Source: Dehalococcoidales bacterium
GTDB taxonomy: Bacteria > Chloroflexota > Dehalococcoidia > Dehalococcoidales > UBA2162
Length of the DNA: 6,341 bases
Assembly: GCA_016932435.1 (NCBI GenBank)
Contig: JAFGCW010000088.1
Span: 1 to 6,341, forward strand
Direction of reading: 5' to 3'
Under the pieces are notes generated by a model. It saw only the letters and a program-made list of their open reading frames with translations, made no database searches and was not told where the DNA came from. Shown piece after piece: positions 1-5,542 of this stretch. Each line of letters starts with the position of its first letter. The stretch's first letter is position 1. The position numbers and the translations under genes were made by a program.

Positions 1-1
1 C

Positions 2-58
2 CTTATGAAGCAGGATGTACCGCTTCCGGTCATCGAAGCAGCAAAGGTTAAGGCTTAG
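2..58 (+). CDS. Possible C-terminal tail of an unidentified gene, cut by the left edge
   Basis: Reading frame 2 is open from the window edge to a TAG at 56-58 and encodes LMKQDVPLPVIEAAKVKA. The proline/hydrophobic run followed by an Ala/Lys-rich end looks like a normal protein C-terminus, but 18 residues are too few to assign a family. A racemase-like ending of the 'PVI..' type is conceivable and unproven. It could equally be chance, or part of the esterase wreckage that follows. No terminator is visible after it. Confidence 0.2.
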   Translation, partial: LMKQDVPLPVIEAAKVKA

Positions 59-142
59 ACGATACTTTCACAAAAGTGATAGCGGATTATATAGAGGCAG
101 ATAGTCCACGACAGCTGGTTTTTACCGGATATACTGGTTAAC

Positions 143-569
143 ATGTTCCAAACCGGCAAGAGGAACCTTGATCCTTACCTTGTTGTTGCTAACAAGGTAA
201 AACTGACCGGTCCTACCTCACTTGTTACCGATACGATAATCAGAGACTATTTACGGTTGTTAAGCGGGACGAGTATTGAAAGCTCGCGGGGGTATGCAGC
301 TGTTCTCGACCGGGTTCCGGCAGGATGGAGACATAAAGGATCTGTAGCCGGTCATGGCACGGAGTTACGTTGCCTGTTCGGAGGAGTTGATAATATGGAT
401 TCACTTTGCTCAAACAGGAAATCCCACGGTAAAAGGTCTTAATGAATGGCTTGCCCGGGATAGTAACACCGATAAATATCTGCTTATTGACGATCTTCTT
501 AAGGTAAAAAGCGGATATTCTGACCTGGTATATATAATACCAGATACTTCAGTGCAGATGATATTTTAA
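143..569 (+). pseudogene. Decayed C-terminal fragment of a type-B carboxylesterase
   Basis: Two frames together give the conserved end of the carboxylesterase type-B (alpha/beta hydrolase) family. The first frame, open from 143 to a TAA at 440-442, has SLVTDTIIRDY (like the family's 'l.tD..f'), then LDRVPAGWR, then GHGTELRCLFGG. In the last, GHGTEL matches the catalytic-His motif 'HG.EL.y.FG' (His codon 353-355). The second frame carries W.HFAQTGNP, then GLNEW, then DKYLLIDD, matching 'W..FA.tGnP...lp.Wp...yl.i', and stops at TAA 567-569. It cannot extend upstream past a TAG at 345-347, so the frame change lies at about 383-396. The 20-30 residues usually found between FGG and W..FA are also missing, so I infer a small deletion plus a frameshift. 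The nucleophile GESAGG elbow and N-terminal two thirds are absent. Stops crowd the sequence just upstream (TAA 49-51, TAG 56-58, TAA at about 139-141). The gene is non-functional unless a sequencing error is involved, which would not explain the missing N-terminal part. Confidence 0.72.
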
Positions 570-640
570 TCACATTTGAACGACGAATGATATTTAAACG
601 GAGTTATAGAATTATACTTAACTTCTAAGGAGGACAAACA

Positions 641-1975
641 ATGAAAGCGGAAAAATCGAGAGAAGAAATATTGGTAGATGATCGGAAATTAAGAGAAGAG
701 ATCCAGAAGAAACATGGCAAATCAGTAGAGGAGCTTTACCAGGAGAGGGAAAAGAGACTGTATGATGCCATTACGCTCAAGGTACCAGACAGAGTCCCCG
801 TTCTCTTTTGCGGGACCTACCCGGCCTGCAAATACGCTGGGATACCTTTCTCAAGTGTCTACTATGACGCTCCGGCATGGAAAAGCGCTCTAAAAAGAAT
901 GCTGGTTGATTTTACGCCCGATGGATGGGGAAACATTAACTCCGGAGCAGGTACAGCTCTTGATATACTTGATTCAAATTACGAATGGCATCCCGGCGGC
1001 AAACTATCACCCGATCTTCCCCACCAGATAAATGAGCAGGAGTACATGAAAGAGGACGAATATGACCTCTTTCTCCTTGACCCTTCCGATTACATAATCC
1101 GATACTGGCTGCCACGGGTATATAATTCGATGAAGCCGCTTGCCAAACTCCCGCCCCTGAGAAACCTGGGAACAAACCCGACATCTATCGCTACACTGTT
1201 CGATTCACCGGATTTCGAGGAGTTTGCCAGAGTAATGAAGCAGGCAGGGCAGGAAAAAAAGAAATGGGACAAAGCAGTGGGCAATTTGGAACAGGAAATG
1301 ACATCCATTGGGTTCCCCCCGGACCCTTTTTGGAAAATGGGAGGGGGCGTCATGCCACCCTTCTCCGGCTTTTCCAACAGCTTCCGGGGTTTCAGGGGTG
1401 TAGGTATAGACATGTTCCGAAGACCGGATAAGCTGAAAGCGGCTCTTGAGAAGTTTCTGGAATTCCGGATTTCCCAGGCGAAACCGGCGGTACATCAGGA
1501 TGGCAAGCCGGCAGTAGGCGGAGCTGGAGAATCCCACAGGGTGTCCGACGAATTTTTATCAATAAAGCAGTTCGAGGAGTTTGTCTGGCCCAACTGGAAA
1601 CGAGCAATTCAAACAACGTTTGACCTTGGATACGATGTCATCCGCATGTTTTTTGAGGGAAGGAGAGACAACCAGCTGGAGTATTTTACTGATTTTCCCC
1701 AAGGTACGTTCTATATCCGTATCCAGGAATCAGATATGGTTCGAGCCAAAGAAATCCTTGGTCACTGTGCCTGCCTGTGCGGCAACGTACCGGTTACATT
1801 GCTTAGCACCGGTTCACCTTCAGACGTGGAAGAATACTGTAAGAAGCTGATACAAACTTGCGGGAAGAACGGCGGTCTTATCCTGACTTCTTCAACGACA
1901 GGCTACGGAGAAATTAAACCGGAAAATGTAAAAGCTATGGTCGATTCGGCTGAAAAATACGGTCGATATTATTAA
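641..1975 (+). CDS. Uroporphyrinogen decarboxylase (URO-D) family protein, probable corrinoid-type methyltransferase relative
   Basis: This 444-residue cytosolic protein has no signal peptide or membrane segment. It starts at an ATG seven bases after a near-perfect TAAGGAGG (626-633). URO-D superfamily signatures appear in order: a charged helical N-terminus ending in 'EREKRLYDAITLKVPDRVPV' (the family's 'ER...A..g..pDRvPv'); a middle 'FLSIKQFEEFVWPNWKRAI' (like 'S...f.ef..P..k.i'); 'GYDVIRMFFEG'; and a C-terminal block 'CGNVPVTLLSTGSPSDVEEY' followed by 'GGLILTSSTTGYGEIKPENVKAM'. It is about 100 residues longer than haem-pathway HemE and lacks HemE's N-terminal signature, so a role in haem synthesis is unlikely. 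Relatives of this length are generally annotated as URO-D-like or corrinoid/methyl-transfer proteins in anaerobes. The actual substrate cannot be told. An HCACLCG cluster (about 375-381) is Cys-rich and might bind metal. No corrinoid protein gene is adjacent. It stands alone, with a pseudogene upstream and a convergent gene downstream. Confidence 0.88.
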   Translation: MKAEKSREEILVDDRKLREEIQKKHGKSVEELYQEREKRLYDAITLKVPDRVPVLFCGTYPACKYAGIPFSSVYYDAPAWKSALKRMLVDFTPDGWGNINSGAGTALDILDSNYEWHPGGKLSPDLPHQINEQEYMKEDEYDLFLLDPSDYIIRYWLPRVYNSMKPLAKLPPLRNLGTNPTSIATLFDSPDFEEFARVMKQAGQEKKKWDKAVGNLEQEMTSIGFPPDPFWKMGGGVMPPFSGFSNSFRGFRGVGIDMFRRPDKLKAALEKFLEFRISQAKPAVHQDGKPAVGGAGESHRVSDEFLSIKQFEEFVWPNWKRAIQTTFDLGYDVIRMFFEGRRDNQLEYFTDFPQGTFYIRIQESDMVRAKEILGHCACLCGNVPVTLLSTGSPSDVEEYCKKLIQTCGKNGGLILTSSTTGYGEIKPENVKAMVDSAEKYGRYY

Positions 1976-2037
1976 TATATCGACAAGGTACTTAAATGAT
2001 GTCAGGTAATGAACCTATTGCAGGACAAATAATGGCT

Positions 2038-2062
2038 CAGGGGAGAGTCGAACTCTCCCCTG
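2038..2062. terminator. Strong 11-bp hairpin between convergent genes, probable bidirectional terminator
   Basis: CAGGGGAGAGT (2038-2048) pairs perfectly with ACTCTCCCCTG (2052-2062) around a 3-base CGA loop (or 10 bp with a 5-base loop). It lies 62 bases after the URO-D stop and 123 bases beyond the CapA-like stop on the other strand, so it could end both transcripts. Neither side has a proper T-tract: plus continues GCCTCCACTATAC, and minus continues AGCCATTATTTG. It is therefore not a textbook intrinsic terminator. The plus-strand flank also resembles a tmRNA 3' end (see findings). Confidence 0.55.
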
Positions 2063-2143
2063 CCTCCACTATACAAACAAAAGCGTGGTATGTCCTCTGC
2101 TTTTCTTCTGCCCAAACTATTTGAGTGTTTGAGATTTTTCAAG

Positions 2144-2166
2144 AATTGTCTTATCATCAGACAATT
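2144..2166. repeat. 8-bp perfect inverted repeat near the 3' end of the CapA-like gene
   Basis: AATTGTCT (2144-2151) and AGACAATT (2159-2166) are exact reverse complements around a 7-base loop. It begins about 20 bases beyond the CapA-like stop codon on the minus strand. The stem is A/T-rich and only moderately stable. No T-run follows in the minus direction (CTTGAAAAATC), while the plus side is modestly T-rich. It may be a weak terminator or an mRNA 3'-end stabiliser; chance is also possible. Confidence 0.35.
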
Positions 2167-2185
2167 TACTGCTTTCTTGTTGAGC

Positions 2186-3340
2186 TTATGTATATATCAT
2201 TACCTCGTCGCCATCCCATTTATAACGGGCATTTAACTCGGCTCCTTGAGTGATATTCTCCACGTACTCGAACACTTGCTGGCCTTTTTCGTCATTCTTG
2301 ACTATCTCCGGGGGGCTATTTTGTCCGGCGATACACGGAAGATAACTTACCTGAGAAATCTGCCCGTCCTGTATCCTGCATTTAGCGACAATGGTTAACT
2401 CCTGCTCCGGAGAATAAGGAAATGGCGTTTCTTTTCCGCCTGGTTCGAAGAAGAAAGGACCTCCGTGTGCTTTAATGAACTTCCGTAACTGAGAATCGCC
2501 CTGAACAGTCGTTTCGTCCATATTGATCACGAAATTACCCAGGCCATGAAATATCCACTTTCCGTTGTACTGTTCGATACCCTTAAGTATATGAGCGTGT
2601 GATGCCAGAATCAGGTCGGCTCCGGCATCGATAGCTGCATATGATACCTGTTGTTCATACATCGCCAGCCTGACTGGTAAAAAGCCCAGTCCTTTACTGA
2701 AAAACACTACCAGGACATCACAAAGCAGCCTTAGCTTTTTAATATCGTCCACCATAGCCTGCAGCTTGCTTGGTTCAGCAAAGGTGTAAGTGGTAGGATA
2801 ACCACCGATAACCGGTAGATCCATTTCATAGGCAGCCAGGACATGTACATAAGCGCATCCCGCTTTTTGCGGGAGTGCCCATGAACCCTTCGGACCTGTA
2901 CAGTTATACGCCAGGAAACCATAGCGTATTCCGTCACGCTCGATTATTGCCGGACGTCTGGCCTCATCTATGTTCATTCCGACCCCGCAATGGGCGATAT
3001 TATATTGTTGAAGTCCGGCTATAGTATCTTCAATACCCGGATCGCCGGCATCCCAGCAATGGCAATTGGCAAGGGTGATTATATCAAAACCCGCATCATG
3101 CAGAGCACTCATGTTGCGTGGATCAGCGCCTGGAATCTCAAACCTTTCGCCTACTTGGGCCAAGCCCATATCAGCAAATGTGTTGACACCCCTTGAGGTG
3201 AACATACATTTCCCATGACCGAGTGCAATGTCAGCCGCCCTTAAAGCAGGTGCTGTTTTACCGAACAGCGGCTCATCAGGCATAGTACCGTGCAGATACA
3301 CGTCTCCTACGGCTAACATCGCCTGGGTTTTTGTACTCAT
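2186..3340 (-). CDS. CapA-family (PGA_cap) metallophosphoesterase-like protein with altered metal site
   Basis: This 384-residue protein starts at an ATG preceded by AAAGGAG eight bases upstream (3349-3355 on minus). The fold order matches the CapA/PgsA calcineurin-like family: GDVYLHG (12-18) for the first Asp motif; NCHCWDAGDPGIEDT (92-106) for 'NNH..D.G..gl.dT'; YNIAHCGVGMN (113-123) for 'GI...GaG'; IDAGADLILASHAHILKGIE (237-256) for 'iDaGAD.viGHHpHvlqgiE'; and NGKWIFHGLGNFV (259-271) for 'GK.IfYSLGNFv'. Classical CapA is membrane-anchored and makes poly-gamma-glutamate capsule with CapB/C. This protein has no N-terminal signal or anchor and no capB/capC neighbour, so it is probably a cytosolic phosphoesterase or amide-ligase-type enzyme of another pathway. 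The usual NLE motif is GHGK (41-44), and the HWG/HKG histidine position reads FSKG (Ser215), so two customary ligand motifs are lost. D13, N92, H94, H248 and H250 remain. A 244-base gap separates it from the hydrolase gene upstream, so it likely has its own promoter. Confidence 0.86.
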   Translation of the reverse strand: MSTKTQAMLAVGDVYLHGTMPDEPLFGKTAPALRAADIALGHGKCMFTSRGVNTFADMGLAQVGERFEIPGADPRNMSALHDAGFDIITLANCHCWDAGDPGIEDTIAGLQQYNIAHCGVGMNIDEARRPAIIERDGIRYGFLAYNCTGPKGSWALPQKAGCAYVHVLAAYEMDLPVIGGYPTTYTFAEPSKLQAMVDDIKKLRLLCDVLVVFFSKGLGFLPVRLAMYEQQVSYAAIDAGADLILASHAHILKGIEQYNGKWIFHGLGNFVINMDETTVQGDSQLRKFIKAHGGPFFFEPGGKETPFPYSPEQELTIVAKCRIQDGQISQVSYLPCIAGQNSPPEIVKNDEKGQQVFEYVENITQGAELNARYKWDGDEVMIYT

Positions 3341-3584
3341 TTTCCCTTCTCCTTTCTGATTTATGAAATTATTACGGATATACCGATGCCTGCTTTATCT
3401 CCACATGGATTCGCATCACTTTTAGGTCTCCTAATGGTAAAGAATGGTGCGTATCGTAGACAGCCTGCTTATTCCTGAAGCGACCATTCACTTTTTATAT
3501 AAGTCATTAGGTTATAGTAACTAAATATTGTATGTGATATTAGTATTTTGTATATCTTGCTTAAGTGGGGTATCCGGTTTAATA
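3341..3584. other. Intergenic region, presumed CapA-like promoter region
   Basis: These 244 bases separate the two minus-strand genes. They contain the ribosome-binding site of the CapA-like gene at the low end and an A/T-rich stretch near 3491-3502. That stretch reads CTTATATAAAAAG on the minus strand and could hold a -10 box. I could not pair it with a convincing -35 at 16-18 bases, so no promoter is called. A single TATCGTA at 3452-3458 matches the half-site of the operator array at 4466-4503, but isolated copies also occur elsewhere in the window. No clear terminator follows the hydrolase stop. Confidence 0.4.
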
Positions 3585-4379
3585 TTATCCCTCATTCTGC
3601 CCAAGATGGTCTTCGAGCCAGGCTTCCAGATCACTAAATACCTGAAGTTGTTCCGGCTCATTGAATATCTCATGACGCAGACCCTCGTACCTCTTAATTG
3701 TTTTATCTTTCGAACTCAATTGTTCAAACAAGTTCTGGCTACGAACCCCATCCGCAACATCGTCTCCTGCCATTATCAGTGCAGGAATTTTAATAAGTGG
3801 TACAGCTTCCGCAATATCACCCATCATTCCACCTAAACGAACGGGTATCGGTCCGCGGTATACAAGCGGATCATTCTCATATGCTTCGATAACTGCAGGA
3901 TCCCGACTTAAGAAATCGGTAGGTAAAGGTTGATCGGCAGGTCGCGAAGGTTGAGGTGGTTCATCACCACTGCCGATTCCGCCACCGGAGGTAACCATAC
4001 CTGCCAGCTCATCTTGATATTTGGCGGTATAGAGAAGAGTTATTGCTGAACCCATACTATGACCTATAATGAATATCTTTTTACCGGGATTATCTTTTCG
4101 GATAATATCGTAGAACGTCTTTAAGTCATCGACATAATCGGAAAACTGCTCGACATAGACTCGTTCACCTTCTGATCTCCCGTGTCCGCGATGATCGAGA
4201 GCATATACTGCGTACCCTCTTTCAACAAAGTATCCAGCGACATGGCTATAGCGTCCGCTATGTTCAGCGAACCCATGCGCCACCATTAAAATCGCTTTCG
4301 ATTCACCCGGCGGTAGCCAGTATTGATAATAGAGTTGAAGATCCCCCAGACCTTTGAATGTGCCTTCTTTATGCATCAT
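3585..4379 (-). CDS. Alpha/beta hydrolase, monoacylglycerol-lipase-like (Hydrolase_4 / S33 type)
   Basis: At 264 residues this has the usual length for a bacterial monoglyceride lipase or lysophospholipase. Features in order are: HGFAEHSGRY (35-44), the oxyanion-hole HG motif and family signature; LDHRGHGRSEG (61-71); the nucleophile elbow GHSMG (106-110, Ser108); a lid-like segment rich in Pro/Gly (about 131-185); an acid region MAGDD (Asp207, possibly Asp206); and LRHEIFNEPE with catalytic His236, a hallmark of monoacylglycerol lipases. The predicted reaction is hydrolysis of an ester bond in a monoacylglycerol or related short ester; the exact substrate is unknown. There is no signal peptide, so it is probably cytosolic. 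The start is ambiguous between tandem ATGs at 4379 and 4376. The second sits a better distance (5 bases) from AGGAGG, giving 263 residues. It is divergent from the SDR operon across a shared regulatory region, which suggests it supplies acyl or alcohol products to that operon (inference). Confidence 0.9.
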   Translation of the reverse strand: MMHKEGTFKGLGDLQLYYQYWLPPGESKAILMVAHGFAEHSGRYSHVAGYFVERGYAVYALDHRGHGRSEGERVYVEQFSDYVDDLKTFYDIIRKDNPGKKIFIIGHSMGSAITLLYTAKYQDELAGMVTSGGGIGSGDEPPQPSRPADQPLPTDFLSRDPAVIEAYENDPLVYRGPIPVRLGGMMGDIAEAVPLIKIPALIMAGDDVADGVRSQNLFEQLSSKDKTIKRYEGLRHEIFNEPEQLQVFSDLEAWLEDHLGQNEG

Positions 4380-4381
4380 TT

Positions 4382-4387
4382 CCTCCT
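4382..4387 (-). promoter_or_regulatory. Ribosome-binding site that decides between tandem start codons
   Basis: On the minus strand a perfect AGGAGG is followed by AA-ATG-ATG. The first ATG (4379) is only 2 bases away, unusually close, while the second (4376) is 5 bases away. I therefore favour initiation at the second ATG, although the protein differs by only one Met. Confidence 0.7.
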
Positions 4388-4434
4388 GACTATAGTATGC
4401 GCCAATGACGGGTAATTATTACACGGTCTGTTAA

Positions 4435-4463
4435 TTGACTTGCATTATATGAAATGTTAGACT
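4435..4463 (+). promoter_or_regulatory. Extended -10 promoter of the SDR operon
   Basis: TTGACT (4435-4440, 5 of 6 matches to the -35 consensus) is followed after exactly 17 bases by TAGACT (4458-4463, 4 of 6). A TG dinucleotide one base upstream (4455-4456) makes an extended -10. The predicted start near 4470 falls inside the operator array, so repressor binding would block initiation. It leaves a leader of about 140 bases before the SDR start codon at 4613. Confidence 0.55.
4444..4449 (-). promoter_or_regulatory. -10 box of the hydrolase promoter
   Basis: The minus strand carries a perfect TATAAT. The -35 region 16-18 bases upstream falls on 4466-4473 and is poor (for example TTATCG), overlapping the first operator half-site. 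Transcription would start near 4437, giving a leader of about 58 bases. The weak -35 suggests a low or activator-dependent promoter. This box lies inside the spacer of the opposing SDR promoter. Confidence 0.5.
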
Positions 4464-4465
4464 CG

Positions 4466-4503
4466 TACGATAAATATATACGATATCGTATCATACTATC
4501 GTA
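4466..4503. promoter_or_regulatory. Nested symmetric operator: four TACGATA/TATCGTA half-sites
   Basis: TACGATA occurs at 4466-4472 and 4479-4485, and its reverse complement TATCGTA at 4484-4490 and 4497-4503. The inner pair forms the perfect 14-bp palindrome ATACGATATCGTAT (4478-4491). The outer pair is symmetric about exactly the same centre (4484.5), with non-palindromic 5-base spacers between. Adjacent half-sites of the same orientation are 13 bases apart. This is what two cooperating dimers of a TetR-type repressor (as in the QacR arrangement) might bind. The assignment to TetR is inference, since no regulator gene is in the window. It covers the predicted SDR start site and the hydrolase -35. 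Confidence 0.7.
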
Positions 4504-4563
4504 TAAATAACACTCTATGATTTATATAGTCAAGTACACCTTTGATTTTCTTCAATGACGGTG

Positions 4564-4573
4564 GTAACGTTAC
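4564..4573. repeat. Perfect palindrome GTAACGTTAC in the SDR operon leader
   Basis: This 10-base perfect palindrome lies 39 bases before the SDR start codon. A similar GTAAT-T-ATTAC palindrome lies at 4412-4422 in the hydrolase leader; both share GTAA...TTAC ends. They may be sites for a second regulator flanking the divergent promoters, or chance. Confidence 0.25.
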
Positions 4574-4612
4574 GCAGAACGATCAAGAATTCAGATAAAA
4601 AGGAAGAGGGGT

Positions 4613-5509
4613 ATGGATACACTACTTGAAGGTAAATGTGCCGTAATTGCAGGGGGAGGACGTGGTATTGGAAGGGCAATAGCTCTTGAAATGGCCCGTC
4701 ATGGCGCAAGTATAGTGGTAAATGATTACGGGACCGAATTGAATGGGACAAATCCAAGCCCGGTAACCTCAGATGAAGTGGTGTCAGAGATTACGCGTAC
4801 CGGTGGTACCGCAATATCAAGCTTCTCCTCTGTAGCTGACTTTGAAGCTTCAAAGAGTATTATCTCTACATGCATTGAGAATTTCGGGAAAATTGATATA
4901 CTGGTCAACTGCGCGACTATTGCCCGGGGTGGACAGTTATGGGAAACGAGTGAGGAAGACTCGGATGCGGTCATGGCAGTTACTTTAAAAGGCACCTTAA
5001 ACACCTGCACGCACGCCCTTGTGGCAATGATGAAACAGGGAACGGGACGTATTATTAACTTTACTTCTCCATCATGGCTGGGAGTAACCGGTGCCGATAC
5101 ATACACCGCGGCGAAAGGAGCTGTTGTTAGTCTTACACGAGGGATTGCGAGTCGTATGAAACTGGAAGGTTTAAAGATTACCTGTAACGCGATCGCACCG
5201 ATCGCTCGTACCAGGCTGAATCGTCCGGCTCCCGGAATGTGGGATAATCTCTACGAGACCGGTATCATCAACCGACAAATATACGAGGATTCCAGCGCGC
5301 CGCCCGATCCCGAAGAGATCGCACCCATCGTTTGTTACCTGGCAACCGACGAGGCTGAAAACATAAACGGAAAGGTATTCGGAGCTTCGCGGGGACGTGT
5401 AGCCTTATACTCAGACCCTCAAGAATTGAAAGGTATGTACAAAGACGGTGTCTGGACGCTTGAAGAACTTGTAAAACTGTTCCCTAAAACGCTGGGACAG
5501 GATTTATAG
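4613..5509 (+). CDS. Short-chain dehydrogenase/reductase, MFE-2 (17-beta-HSD type 4) dehydrogenase-like
   Basis: This 298-residue SDR is longer than the classical 250 because of a long loop after beta-2 and a C-terminal extension. The Rossmann glycine motif is AGGGRGIG (13-20). VVNDYG (35-40), with Asp38 at the end of beta-2, predicts NAD(H) preference. The Y-x3-K pair is Tyr164/Lys168 in YTAAK, with Ser152 (or Ser154) in TSPSW as the third catalytic residue. The NDYG loop, CNAIAPIARTRL (about 191-202) and the end 'ALYSDP...YKDGVWTLEEL' are those of the dehydrogenase domain of peroxisomal multifunctional enzyme 2, suggesting oxidation of a 3-hydroxyacyl-CoA or similar alcohol. Oddities: the NNAG motif reads NCAT (99-102), and the usual catalytic Asn (His in MFE-2 relatives) reads Thr124 in VTLKG. 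Its role may therefore differ from a standard dehydrogenase. It is the first gene of an operon, with a purine-rich site AGGAAGAGGGG (4601-4611) just before ATG. Confidence 0.88.
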   Translation: MDTLLEGKCAVIAGGGRGIGRAIALEMARHGASIVVNDYGTELNGTNPSPVTSDEVVSEITRTGGTAISSFSSVADFEASKSIISTCIENFGKIDILVNCATIARGGQLWETSEEDSDAVMAVTLKGTLNTCTHALVAMMKQGTGRIINFTSPSWLGVTGADTYTAAKGAVVSLTRGIASRMKLEGLKITCNAIAPIARTRLNRPAPGMWDNLYETGIINRQIYEDSSAPPDPEEIAPIVCYLATDEAENINGKVFGASRGRVALYSDPQELKGMYKDGVWTLEELVKLFPKTLGQDL

Positions 5510-5542
5510 AAACCGATAAACAACCAACATGGAGATGAGAGA

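Noticed and set aside
232..238. Isolated TACGATA/TATCGTA copies at 232-238, 3452-3458 and 4106-4112 as extra operator sites
   Set aside because: A 7-base word is expected about once by chance in this length on both strands; these are single, unpaired and two lie within coding or pseudogene sequence.
613..618. TATACT as a -10 box for the URO-D gene
   Set aside because: The hexamer is good, but no acceptable -35 is found 16-18 bases upstream; the TTGAAC at 576-581 is too far away.
1090..1616. Overlapping minus-strand open frames inside the URO-D gene
   Set aside because: All are antisense to a protein with clear family motifs and have no recognisable domains or translation signals.
2028..2075. 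A tRNA gene on either strand around the TTCGA-containing hairpin
   Set aside because: Only a T-arm-like element is present; there are no D or anticodon arms at the right distances, and the stem fits a simple 11-bp hairpin better.
3528..3836. Plus-strand 102-codon open frame
   Set aside because: It mostly runs antisense through the end of the well-supported hydrolase gene, shows no family features and has no ribosome-binding site.
4726..5106. Minus-strand 126-codon open frame inside the first SDR
   Set aside because: It is a shadow of the SDR coding sequence with no motif of its own; the same applies to the 126-codon minus frame inside the second SDR (5546-5926).
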